From Nostoc foliaceum FACHB-393 (GTDB lineage Bacteria; Cyanobacteriota; Cyanobacteriia; Cyanobacteriales; Nostocaceae), in NCBI RefSeq assembly GCF_014698505.1, contig NZ_JACJTD010000057.1, positions 1 through 43,339 on the forward strand: a stretch of 43,339 nucleotides of DNA, given 5' to 3'. Under the pieces are notes generated by a model, which searched no databases, was not told the DNA's origin, and was given only the letters and a program-made list of their open reading frames with translations. The number at the start of each line of letters is the position of its first letter. The stretch's first letter is position 1. This document shows, piece after piece, positions 1 to 7,316 of the stretch. A program made the translations under genes and the position numbers.

Positions 1-392
1 CCTGGTCATCTCAAGTTTTTGGTCAGTCCATGCTCTCAAAAAGAAAAACTGTATTTTCGATCTTCAATGAAGACACAGATACTGCATGAAGTTTTTTGGG
101 CGATTTTCCTATAAAGTCAACACCCTACCCCTACGGGTGTATCTCACGTAAACGAGAACCGCTATATTAATTATCAATTTGATTTTAATTTGGTATTTGC
201 TCAGAGGTAAAAATCTAAAAATTCATGAGCAAAGTGTCTGTGTATAGAATACTTAACCCTTGAGTAGAGTATTCCCTTGGTAGCATATTCACTGATTACC
301 TAGTCTAAGTACTAGGGAGGATTTATGATGAATCGCTAAAAAAGCTTTGGCTAACTGGTAGATAATTGGGGCAGAAAGCTATAGCTAGAAGC
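1..392. other. Left-edge non-coding stretch
   Basis: No gene can be assigned here. All three forward frames are open for the first 68 to 112 bases, so the tail of a truncated gene is possible, but no family is recognisable in any frame. Positions 121-166 carry a dispersed repeat (listed separately). At 314-320 there is a strong Shine-Dalgarno-like AGGGAGG followed by ATGATG and a stop after four codons, which cannot be called a gene. The rest is AT-rich and probably holds the promoter of the downstream aldo/keto reductase. Confidence 0.5.
121..166 (-). repeat. Dispersed repeat, copy 1 (inverted relative to 2288)
   Basis: Read on the minus strand this begins TATAGCGGTTCTCGTTTACG and runs on to CCCGTAGGGG. 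The same layout, with several substitutions, occurs on the plus strand from 2288. The two copies face each other on either side of the aldo/keto reductase and EndoU-like genes. Confidence 0.6.
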
Positions 393-1259
393 ATGGAAAC
401 CAAACAGCTAGGAAAAACTGGTGTCTTTGTAAGTGCGATCGGTTTGGGTGGTATGCCCATGTCAATTTCTAATCGTCCTCCCGAATCAGAATCCATCCAA
501 GTGATTCATCATGCTCTCAATCTGGGTATTACATTTATTGACACTGCCGACGCTTACTGCAAAGATGAGTCAGATAAGCATCACAACGAGCGACTAATTC
601 ACAAGGCGCTTACTAGCTACAAAGGCGATATTAGCCAAGTAATTGTGGCAACTAAAGGCGGTTTAATGCGTCCCGATGGAAACTGGACAAGCAACGGCAA
701 CCCAGAACATTTGCGCCAAACAATTAGAGTCAGTTTTGAGGCGTTGGGTGGTGCTAAACCTATCGATGTTTGGCAATACCATTCTCCCGATCCTAATTAC
801 ACAATTGAAGAATCCCTTACACCTGTGAAAGAGGCAGTGGAGGCAGGTTTGATTAGGTTTGTGGGAGTTTCTAACTTTTCCGTTGAACAAATTAAGCGGG
901 CGCGGGATGTGGTAGATATTGTCTCGGTGCAAAATCAATACAGCCCTTGGCAACGACAGCCAGAAAATGACGGTGTGTTGAAGTATTGCGAACAGCAAGG
1001 ATTGACCTTTTTGCCTTGGAGTCCCTTTGGTGGTAGACGTCGCCATCAGGGCTTGCAAGATATCCCTGCGATCGCTCAGTTAGCTAAAGAAAAAGGCGTG
1101 TCAGTGTATAATATTGTCTTGGCGTGGTTGCGTTCCAAGTCGCCCGCTATTTTGCCAATTCCTGGTGCTAGCAAGGTTTTCAGCATTGAAGACTCAACAC
1201 GTGCTATCAATGTGAAACTATCTGATGAAGAAGTGCAAAAAATTGATGGGGCAACCTAA
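393..1259 (+). CDS. Aldo/keto reductase
   Basis: A 288-residue NAD(P)H-dependent oxidoreductase of the aldo/keto reductase superfamily, expected to be a soluble TIM barrel. The family's catalytic tetrad is visible: Asp50 and Tyr55 in the FIDTADAY segment, Lys88 in VATKGG and His130 in QYHSPDP. The C-terminal GASK-type segment (PIPGASK) fits the cofactor phosphate-binding region. The frame is open from a TTG at 366, but the ATG at 393 (METKQLGKTG) starts exactly where the family normally begins, so it is preferred. It stands alone, followed by a strong terminator at 1345. The substrate cannot be told from sequence; members of this group reduce varied aldehydes and ketones. Confidence 0.9.
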   Translation: METKQLGKTGVFVSAIGLGGMPMSISNRPPESESIQVIHHALNLGITFIDTADAYCKDESDKHHNERLIHKALTSYKGDISQVIVATKGGLMRPDGNWTSNGNPEHLRQTIRVSFEALGGAKPIDVWQYHSPDPNYTIEESLTPVKEAVEAGLIRFVGVSNFSVEQIKRARDVVDIVSVQNQYSPWQRQPENDGVLKYCEQQGLTFLPWSPFGGRRRHQGLQDIPAIAQLAKEKGVSVYNIVLAWLRSKSPAILPIPGASKVFSIEDSTRAINVKLSDEEVQKIDGAT

Positions 1260-1344
1260 TTATTTTACTAGCTAATGTAGATGTGGTAGAAGTTGCCTAA
1301 GATTTCCGTGGCTTGTATAGCTGCATAAACTATCGTAAATCTTA

Positions 1345-1387
1345 CAAAAAGACGCAAAGATTTTTTTAGTATCTTTGCGTCTTTTTG
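1345..1387 (+). terminator. Strong rho-independent-type hairpin
   Basis: CAAAAAGACGCAAAGAT is followed by a short loop and its exact reverse complement, giving a 17-bp stem ending in a T run. It separates the aldo/keto reductase from the EndoU-like gene. The A run on the left arm means it could also work on the other strand. Confidence 0.8.
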
Positions 1388-1430
1388 TATTCATGCGAAA
1401 CTATTATCGAAAGTAATTAATCTAAAATTT

Positions 1431-2267
1431 ATGCAGCTAAATTCTGTAATCGATAGGTTAAAGCAGAGGTTAAGAGTGTTTGCAGTTCTGCTGGTAGCTT
1501 CTCAATTCATCTGGCAAAATCCAGGAGACGCACAGCCTAAGCAAAATACGCAACTTCTGCCGTTTTTTGATAATGTAAATAACCCAGTTTCTGTTCGTTT
1601 CCCTCCAGGACAACAGGTAGATATTACACCACCTCCACCGCTGCTAAATTCTTTTGACAAAGCTGTACTAAAACTCTGCGGTCCTATTGGTACGAGAGTT
1701 AGTTCTAATAATTTTAAACAATTGTTATCTTATTACCCAGATGTGTTGCAGAAACTTCAGCAAGCTAGCGGTGGTGAACTTCGTCCGGGACGTAGGAATA
1801 AAGCACAATTTCTCGAAGATTTAACAAATATTTGGTTCAAACGGCGGGGGTTTGAACATATCTTTTGTGGTGAAATATATAACGCCGATGATATTGGTGG
1901 TTTACATTTCTATGGCAGATATTTACAGTTACAAGATGAAGGAATAGGCGGACGTTTGCCAAATAATCAAGGACGAGAGGAAGTTATTCCTAATGTAATT
2001 TATACAATGGGTGTAGTAATTAAACAGAAAAATCGTACAGTAACAGATGTAATTAAAGGCTATGGCTACCTCAGCAATGCTGAAGAAATGCTTTTAGATG
2101 CCACCAAAATATTTAAACTCCAAGGCAATAATGAGGAAGCATGTATTTACAATGTGCGTGATCGAGAAACAGGAAAATCCTTCCCTACTGTTTTTGTCAG
2201 TAAAGAAAAAGCGATCATTACCTATTATCCCGATGCTACTCCTCAAGGTGCAAAATGTAAAAGTTAA
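1431..2267 (+). CDS. Secreted EndoU-like endoribonuclease
   Basis: A 278-residue protein with a hydrophobic N-terminal segment (about residues 15-28, RVFAVLLVASQFIW) ending near an ALA/DAQ-type processing region, so probably exported. The C-terminal half carries the EndoU/XendoU signature: GFEHIFCGE with His143 and GGLHFYGRYLQLQ with His159. The 16-residue spacing matches the two catalytic histidines of the family as I recall it. A catalytic lysine should follow; Lys198 or Lys209 are candidates, and Tyr265/266 near the end may be the substrate tyrosine. EndoU enzymes cleave RNA at uridylates; bacterial members include secreted toxins. No immunity-like gene is visible next to it. The family call rests on motif recognition without an alignment; function as a toxin is inference. 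Confidence 0.7.
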   Translation: MQLNSVIDRLKQRLRVFAVLLVASQFIWQNPGDAQPKQNTQLLPFFDNVNNPVSVRFPPGQQVDITPPPPLLNSFDKAVLKLCGPIGTRVSSNNFKQLLSYYPDVLQKLQQASGGELRPGRRNKAQFLEDLTNIWFKRRGFEHIFCGEIYNADDIGGLHFYGRYLQLQDEGIGGRLPNNQGREEVIPNVIYTMGVVIKQKNRTVTDVIKGYGYLSNAEEMLLDATKIFKLQGNNEEACIYNVRDRETGKSFPTVFVSKEKAIITYYPDATPQGAKCKS

Positions 2268-2287
2268 AATTTATAGATCATCTGCAC

Positions 2288-2348
2288 TATAGCGGTTCTT
2301 ATTTACCTGAGGTACAGCCGTAGGGGCACGGCATGCCGTGCCCTACAC
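2288..2348 (+). repeat. Dispersed repeat, copy 2, with perfect palindrome
   Basis: Starts TATAGCGGTTCTTATTTACC, matching the minus-strand repeat at 121-166. It contains a perfect 20-bp palindrome at 2324-2343 (GGGCACGGCA / TGCCGTGCCC). It starts 20 bp after the EndoU-like stop codon and may double as a transcription-ending structure. Confidence 0.6.
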
Positions 2349-2376
2349 CTTGCGATATAATGTTGTACCGCATCTA

Positions 2377-2530
2377 AGAGGTTGTTTGAAAAGTATCAAG
2401 TTGTATAAAGATCCCCCCTAACCCCCCTTAAAAAAGGGGGGAACCGGAATCAAAGTCCCCCTTTTTAAGGGGGATTTAGGAGGATCTACAAGTCTTTGAT
2501 ACATCACAAACAGCTTTTCAAACATCCTCT
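2377..2530. mobile_element. MITE-like palindromic element
   Basis: About 154 bp bounded by imperfect terminal inverted repeats: AGAGGTTGTTTGAAAAGT at 2377-2394 and its near reverse complement at 2512-2530. Inside, a C-rich arm (CCCCCCTAACCCCCCTTA) and a second run ending AAGGGGGATTTAGG fold back on each other. No coding capacity is seen. A second, partial copy in the same orientation starts at 43141. This fits a non-autonomous transposon moved by an enzyme encoded elsewhere; the mobility is inferred from the structure and the second copy. Confidence 0.65.
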
Positions 2531-2565
2531 AAGTGGGAACTACTATAAGCTTATAAATAAAAGAC

Positions 2566-3105
2566 ATGATATTAGAAACACACCGCTTGCTAATGCGTGA
2601 CTTTGTAGAGGCAGATTGGCAGGCGGTTTTTGCTTATCAATCTGATTCTTTGTACTTGCGTTATAACTATTGGACGCACCGCACAAAGAACGATGTGTGT
2701 GAGTTTATCCAGATGTTTATTGATCAGCAAAAAGAGCAACCAAGAACAAAGTTTCAGTTAGCTATTGTCCTTAAAGAAGAAAATCGGCTTATTGGTAATT
2801 GTGGTATCCGTGTAAACGACCCGGAAATACGGGAAGCAAACATTGGCTATGAACTAAATTCTCAGTATTGGGGACAAGGTTATGCAACAGAAGCAGCACA
2901 AGCCATTTTAAAGTTTGGCTTTGAAGAACTGGGAATACATCGTATCTGGTCTTGGTGTGTTGCAGAGAATGTTGCTTCTGTAAAAGTATTAGAAAAAATT
3001 GGTATGCGTCGTGAAGGTTATCTGCGGGAAAAAGAGTTAATCAAAGGTAGATGGTACGACAACTTTCTTTACGCTATCCTTGACCACGAGTGGAAAGCAA
3101 AGTAA
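2566..3105 (+). CDS. GNAT family N-acetyltransferase (RimJ/RimL type)
   Basis: A 179-residue acetyltransferase of the GNAT fold, subfamily of RimJ/RimL-like enzymes. The acetyl-CoA-binding motif A is clear: IGYELNSQYWGQGYATEA (about residues 93-110), followed by the helix AILKFGFEELGIHRI and the motif B segment AENVASVKVLEKIGMRREG (about 132-150). N-terminal METHRLLMRDF-like start is typical of the family. It would transfer an acetyl group from acetyl-CoA to an amino group on a protein, small molecule or antibiotic; the substrate cannot be assigned. The gene is monocistronic as far as can be seen and follows the MITE-like element by 35 bp, so its promoter may lie inside or overlap that element. 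Confidence 0.9.
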   Translation: MILETHRLLMRDFVEADWQAVFAYQSDSLYLRYNYWTHRTKNDVCEFIQMFIDQQKEQPRTKFQLAIVLKEENRLIGNCGIRVNDPEIREANIGYELNSQYWGQGYATEAAQAILKFGFEELGIHRIWSWCVAENVASVKVLEKIGMRREGYLREKELIKGRWYDNFLYAILDHEWKAK

Positions 3106-3188
3106 TACTGCTTCTATGAGCTACCTCAGAGACAATATCATAAATTCCTGAGAAATTGAGGGTAAGACAACTTCAGAGGGTCACAGAC

Positions 3189-3965
3189 ATGACCAACACT
3201 ATCCTCAATTTCCAAACAGCTACCGGACACGAAATTTTAGCAGCAGCGGGTAAAAAATATCTGCGTCCTGGTGGACGAATAGCCACAGAGAAATTATTTC
3301 AGTGGGCAAACTTTCAGCCTGGAGAGACAGTTTTAGAGCTAGGTTCTAGCTTTGGTTACAGTGCGATCGCTTTAGCAAAACGCTACCATGTCAAAGTAGT
3401 AGGCGTTGAAAAAAATCCTGAGAGTGTAGCTTGTGCGCGTGCTAATATCTGCGCTGCTGGGTTAGAAAATCAAGTCGAAATCATTGAAGGTAATATTTTT
3501 AACCTAGAGGCAATCCCAGGAAAGTTTGATTATGTATTGGCAGAAGCCATTCTTACAATGCAATCGCCATTGGGAAAAACCAAGCTTTTAGCTGAAATTC
3601 ACAATCGACTCAAACCGGGAGGTAAATTTCTCTCCCATGAACTATTAGCTTGTGACAAAGAAGAACAAATTCATGCTGATTTAGCACGAGTAATTCGAGT
3701 TAATTCTACACCACTGTCAGAAACCAACTGGATTACGGCTTTTGCAACAGCAGGATTGCAAGTAGAGAAATGCCAAACTGACTCAATGAATTTATTGAAT
3801 TTAAGGCGGATATTTCAAGATGAAGGTATTTTTAACACAATTCGGATTTTGTGGAATATATTGACGCAGAGAGATATCCGCAAGCGGGTTTTAGAAATTC
3901 ACCAAGTTTTTCATAAATACCAACACGAATTAGGCTACATAATTTTGTGTGCTGTTGCCCAGTAA
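3189..3965 (+). CDS. Class I SAM-dependent methyltransferase
   Basis: A 258-residue methyltransferase. The SAM-binding motif I VLELGSSFGYSAIALA (residues 48-63) and the acidic post-I motif VVGVEKNPES (about 70-79) are clear; DYVLAEAILTM provides the motif-II-like strand and KPGGKFLSHEL the motif III. The frame opens at a TTG at 3156, but the ATG at 3189 has a good ribosome site (CAGAGGG, 3174-3180) and gives a sensible N-terminus, so it is preferred. It is followed at 93 bp by a cupin gene and then by an unknown gene, all on the same strand, suggesting a small operon. The methyl acceptor is unknown. Confidence 0.85.
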   Translation: MTNTILNFQTATGHEILAAAGKKYLRPGGRIATEKLFQWANFQPGETVLELGSSFGYSAIALAKRYHVKVVGVEKNPESVACARANICAAGLENQVEIIEGNIFNLEAIPGKFDYVLAEAILTMQSPLGKTKLLAEIHNRLKPGGKFLSHELLACDKEEQIHADLARVIRVNSTPLSETNWITAFATAGLQVEKCQTDSMNLLNLRRIFQDEGIFNTIRILWNILTQRDIRKRVLEIHQVFHKYQHELGYIILCAVAQ

Positions 3966-4058
3966 CATAATTTATTTTCAAAAACCATCGCCTGATAAAT
4001 ACCGATAATCTTTGAATGATTATCAGCCTTTGTTTACGGTTCATAATCTTAAAATACT

Positions 4059-4406
4059 ATGACAAATTCAATCACAACTAGTCCATCTTTTATTACCCAA
4101 CTACGAGAACAAATTGAATACCCCAGTGCGGGAGTTCTCAGCAAAGTATTGCTGAAAGATAATGCTTGTCAATACACTCTATTTTGCCTAGCAGCTAACA
4201 CTGATATTTCTGAGCATACCTCTACTCGTAATGCCACTATCAACGTCATCGAAGGCAGAGGTTTACTTACTTTATCTGGAGAAAACATCATCCTTAAACC
4301 TGGTGTTTTTGTCTTTATGCCTGCTAACACACCCCATGCCTTAAAAGCTGAAGATAACTTGACATTTCTGCTCACTCTTTCTGAGAAAGTCACAGAGAGT
4401 AATTAG
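4059..4406 (+). CDS. Small cupin-fold protein
   Basis: A 115-residue single-domain cupin. Motif 1 is represented by SEHTSTRNATINVIEGRG (His53 and Glu65) and motif 2 by PGVFVFMPANTPHAL (His93). The second histidine of the usual HxH pair is absent (His53-Thr-Ser), so metal binding may use three ligands or be lost. Cupins of this size act as small-molecule sensors, isomerases or dioxygenases. It lies between the methyltransferase and an unknown gene on the same strand; the next gene begins about 20 bp after its stop. No clear Shine-Dalgarno sequence is seen before the ATG. The exact role is unknown. Confidence 0.8.
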   Translation: MTNSITTSPSFITQLREQIEYPSAGVLSKVLLKDNACQYTLFCLAANTDISEHTSTRNATINVIEGRGLLTLSGENIILKPGVFVFMPANTPHALKAEDNLTFLLTLSEKVTESN

Positions 4407-4427
4407 TTATTTATGGAGTCTGGAAAT

Positions 4428-4919
4428 ATGCGATCGCTACTTTTCACTTTCACTCAAAATTTAAATCTTTCTGAAACTCAGTTGGAACAAATACTATCAC
4501 AACCTCTAGCTGAAGTTCTTAATTCACCTCAATTGCAGCAAGCATTAAACAGCTTAGATATCAATTTGCTTAAGGAAACTTTACCCACAGCAGGAGAAGT
4601 TTTAGCTGAGGAATTACCACCTTTCTACAATTGGCTAAAAAATGAGTTGGGAGTCAAGCGGGTTCCTGATAGTCCTGATCACACAACAACATGGGTAATT
4701 GGTTTTGTCAATAATCAAGAAAGTTTAACTCATTTAGTTGAGTTACACCGACCAGTGCCTCGTCCGGCTTTAGAAGCTTCTATCCCCCGCTTGGTAGGGA
4801 TGTTTGCAGGTGTTGAAGACGCGCAAGTTCGGCAGGAATGGCAAAAAGCGATCGCAGCTCTATGTCTAGTTCTAGTTGTCGCTGCACGTGAACAAGATAG
4901 AGGAGCTGTAGAAGTCTGA
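4428..4919 (+). CDS. Hypothetical protein downstream of cupin
   Basis: Not recognised. It encodes about 163 residues from the ATG at 4428, which has GGAG at 4415-4418; an in-frame ATG at 4413 would add five residues but has no ribosome site. The N-terminal 55 residues are leucine-rich and helical (QNLNLSETQLEQILSQPLAE). The middle contains a PxFYNWLKNELGVK segment and GFVNNQESLTHLVELHRPVP. The C-terminus ends in a hydrophobic helix (AIAALCLVLVVAA). No signal peptide is seen. It is probably co-transcribed with the cupin and methyltransferase, and a terminator follows at 4948. That grouping is the only clue to its role. Confidence 0.7.
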   Translation: MRSLLFTFTQNLNLSETQLEQILSQPLAEVLNSPQLQQALNSLDINLLKETLPTAGEVLAEELPPFYNWLKNELGVKRVPDSPDHTTTWVIGFVNNQESLTHLVELHRPVPRPALEASIPRLVGMFAGVEDAQVRQEWQKAIAALCLVLVVAAREQDRGAVEV

Positions 4920-4947
4920 TAACTGTTTACGGAAAATTAAGCTTGTG

Positions 4948-4970
4948 AAACCTGCGGAGGCAGGTTTTCT
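4948..4970 (+). terminator. Rho-independent-type terminator
   Basis: AAACCTGC, GGAG loop, GCAGGTTT, then TTCT. The 8-bp stem ends the methyltransferase-cupin-unknown gene group and faces the convergent Crp/Fnr gene. Confidence 0.7.
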
Positions 4971-5003
4971 CTATGTAACCGCGAATTGTATTCGTTAGAT
5001 TCT

Positions 5004-5702
5004 CTAATCTATATCTCCAGAAGCGATCGCATCTAATTTTTCCGCATCAAGTATTGTAATCTTCCCACCCCGACTATAGGCAATTATTAACTTGAGACTT
5101 TTAATTAACCGCACACATTCTTCGTAAGTAATGCCACTACTCCGAGCCATCCGATAATAAGATAATTTGGCTTTTAAACACTCACCTTGTGGACTTGATT
5201 CAGTTCCAGATTCAGCAGCAAAATATTGAATTAACCTAGCAAGGCGAACAATAGCTCTTTCAGAAACTAATCCGTGAACTGTTTCGTGCAATTGCTGAAT
5301 TCGACTGTTAAAAACCATCAGCATTCGTAATGCGATTTCAGGATTTTGTCCAATTGCTTTTAATAAAGCATCTCGCTCTACAGTGAGAATCTCGCAATCA
5401 GATTCAGCAGTGACAGTTGCCGGAGAAATTCCATTTCCTAACAAAGCAGGAGCCGCAAAAATTTCTCCAGCAGCTAGGGCGCGTAAAATTGTTTCTTTCC
5501 CCGTTGTTGCTGTTTTGGTAACTTGAATTGATCCACTGACAACAGCATAGAGTTTAGCTGGTAAGCGATCGCCCTCATGCAGAATAATCTCTCCTTTGCT
5601 ATGGTGTTGCACCTGAGTGTAAGGTTGCAAACTTATCTTCTCTGCTGTTTCTAAGCCTGCAAATACAATAATTTGCGAAAGTTGTTCCAGGGATGCCTGC
5701 AT
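5004..5702 (-). CDS. Crp/Fnr family transcriptional regulator
   Basis: A 232-residue regulator. The N-terminal cyclic-nucleotide-binding-type beta barrel is shown by KGEIILHEGDRLPAKLYAVVSGSIQV and the later ALAAGEIFAAPALLGNG; the long helix FNSRIQQLHETVHGLVSERAIVRLARLIQYF is the dimer/hinge region. A helix-turn-helix follows (YYRMARSSGITYEECVRLIKSLK). No cysteines for an Fe-S cluster of the FNR type are seen. The frame extends upstream into the amidase gene, but the ATG at 5702 has AAGG about eight bases upstream and avoids the overlap. The stop codon of the amidase is only about 8 bp away, so the two are probably one operon. The effector and targets are unknown. Confidence 0.88.
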   Translation of the reverse strand: MQASLEQLSQIIVFAGLETAEKISLQPYTQVQHHSKGEIILHEGDRLPAKLYAVVSGSIQVTKTATTGKETILRALAAGEIFAAPALLGNGISPATVTAESDCEILTVERDALLKAIGQNPEIALRMLMVFNSRIQQLHETVHGLVSERAIVRLARLIQYFAAESGTESSPQGECLKAKLSYYRMARSSGITYEECVRLIKSLKLIIAYSRGGKITILDAEKLDAIASGDID

Positions 5703-5710
5703 GATTAGCC

Positions 5711-7108
5711 TTATATTGCAAAGGCTGGACGATGATGAATCCAAGGGTTAGCCGCTTCTAATTGGGCTGCTAGGCTGATGAGTGTGGCTTCAGCGGCAGG
5801 TTTACCAATTAGCTGCACACTGATGGGTAAACCCTTACTATCAAAGCCTACAGGAATTGCGATCGCGGGTTGTCCAGTTGCATTCGCCGGTGGACAAGGG
5901 GCAACCCATTGAATAATATTTTGGAATGTCTCTTCTGGATTCAGGGAAGCCCATTCCCCAACCAGGATGGGTGAATGTAGATAAACTGGTAATACCAGCA
6001 CATCCACGGTATCGAAAAACGCCACAATCTGCCGTGCCACTATCTGCATTTGGGAAACTGCTTGAAGATACTCAGCAACAGAACCTGTGCGTGCAAATAG
6101 CCAGCGATTCAATGGCTGCATAACTTCAACAGGAAGTCCCGAAGCAGCTACCCCAGCTTGCCAAACGATTTGAAATGGTTCAACTAAACCACTAAAATCT
6201 GGAGATTTCTGTTCAACTTGGTGTCCGAGTTGTTCTAATAACTCAACTGTTTGGCGGACACCTTGCTGACAGTTGGCATCAGCTTCTCCTAAAGGAGAAA
6301 TAGTAGTGTCAAAGGCAATTCGCAATGCACCGAGTTTTGTCTGAGTGGCGGCGAGAAATGATGGTTCAGGATCAGGCAACCAGTAAGGATCGCCTGTGAC
6401 ATAGCCAGATATAGTATCCAAAAGGGCAGCAGCATCAGCCACGGTGCGGGCGATCGGGCCGTTGGCGGCAATTCCAGCAAGGCGTTCGCCTACGGGTGCT
6501 TTACTCACCCTGCCTCTTGATGGTTTGAGTCCCACCAAACCACAACAAGCCGCAGGTCCCCGAATCGAACCACCGCCATCAGAACCTTGAGCGATCGCAC
6601 ACAATCCTGCTGCTACCGCCGCTGCTGCGCCACCACTGGAACCGCCAGGGGTGTATTCTAAATTCCACGGATTTCTAGCTGGAGGAAAACCCGTAGGTTC
6701 GCTGTATGGTAATGAACCTAATTCGGATGTGGCTGTTTTACCGAGAATAGTAAACCCAGCTTGCTTAATCCTGGTTACAACGCCATCATCATAGTTAGGG
6801 ATATTGTTCAGTAATGCTGGATTTCCATAAGTACAGGTAACACCTGCTACAGCATTGAGGTCTTTAATGGAAATTGGCACCCCAAAAAATGGCGGTAGTT
6901 CTGAGGTGGTTGTCAATAATTCTGTTTTGGCTTTGGCATCTGCGATCGCTAGTTCTGCCGTCACCGTAAAATAACTTCCTAATTGGGGATTTAACTGCCC
7001 AATCCGTTCTAAATATATTTCCACCAACTCTAGCGGTGATACTTCCCGGCGACGGATTAATTGTGCCAACTCTAGTGCTGGGGTAAATGCTAAATCAACT
7101 TCATTCAT
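5711..7108 (-). CDS. Amidase signature family hydrolase
   Basis: A 465-residue enzyme of the amidase signature family, which cleaves amide bonds with a Ser-cisSer-Lys triad. Lys82 (SIKDLNAVAGV), the serine pair in TPGGSSGGAAAAVAAG (Ser157/158; Ser157 lies 24 residues before the nucleophile as in other members) and the nucleophile Ser181 in GSDGGGSIRGPA are all present. The C-terminal GQPAIAIPVGFDSKGLPISVQLIG is the usual family ending. It resembles GatA-like amidases, but no gatB or gatC is next to it, so a role in tRNA amidation is unlikely to be shown by context. The start ATG at 7108 is preceded by no strong ribosome site. It runs into the Crp/Fnr gene in the same direction. Confidence 0.9.
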   Translation of the reverse strand: MNEVDLAFTPALELAQLIRRREVSPLELVEIYLERIGQLNPQLGSYFTVTAELAIADAKAKTELLTTTSELPPFFGVPISIKDLNAVAGVTCTYGNPALLNNIPNYDDGVVTRIKQAGFTILGKTATSELGSLPYSEPTGFPPARNPWNLEYTPGGSSGGAAAAVAAGLCAIAQGSDGGGSIRGPAACCGLVGLKPSRGRVSKAPVGERLAGIAANGPIARTVADAAALLDTISGYVTGDPYWLPDPEPSFLAATQTKLGALRIAFDTTISPLGEADANCQQGVRQTVELLEQLGHQVEQKSPDFSGLVEPFQIVWQAGVAASGLPVEVMQPLNRWLFARTGSVAEYLQAVSQMQIVARQIVAFFDTVDVLVLPVYLHSPILVGEWASLNPEETFQNIIQWVAPCPPANATGQPAIAIPVGFDSKGLPISVQLIGKPAAEATLISLAAQLEAANPWIHHRPAFAI

Positions 7109-7316
7109 ACGTTAGTGAATGGGTAATTTTGTCTTTTTCTGGGATTTGAAATGTGAAATTGTTACTTTAGCAGGATTTCCGGGAACTATACATTTTATAG
7201 CTCCTGAGATTTGTCACTCAACTAGGATGCTCAGATGCAACAGGCGTGTTTACGTTCTTACTCAAGCCATTTTAATTGTTTCGCATAAACTTTCGACAAA
7301 TCCCTAAGGGGTATTT

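Noticed and set aside
325..339. Four-codon mini reading frame behind a strong AGGGAGG site, possible leader peptide
   Set aside because: It is too short to judge, has no regulatory codons and no attenuator hairpin follows it.
663..1058. 131-codon frame on the minus strand within the aldo/keto reductase
   Set aside because: The plus-strand gene has a full set of catalytic residues; the opposite frame has no family match and reflects codon bias.
2098..2292. Second plus-strand frame overlapping the EndoU-like 3' end
   Set aside because: It is a shifted reading of the same bases, has no ribosome site and crosses into the dispersed repeat.
5711..5744. Overlap of the Crp/Fnr gene with the amidase 3' end
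   Set aside because: It appears only if the longest frame is used; the ATG at 5702 has a good ribosome site and removes the overlap.
7119..7307. 62-codon open frame between the amidase and the 492-residue protein gene
   Set aside because: It has no ribosome site, no recognisable family, and covers most of a short divergent promoter spacer.
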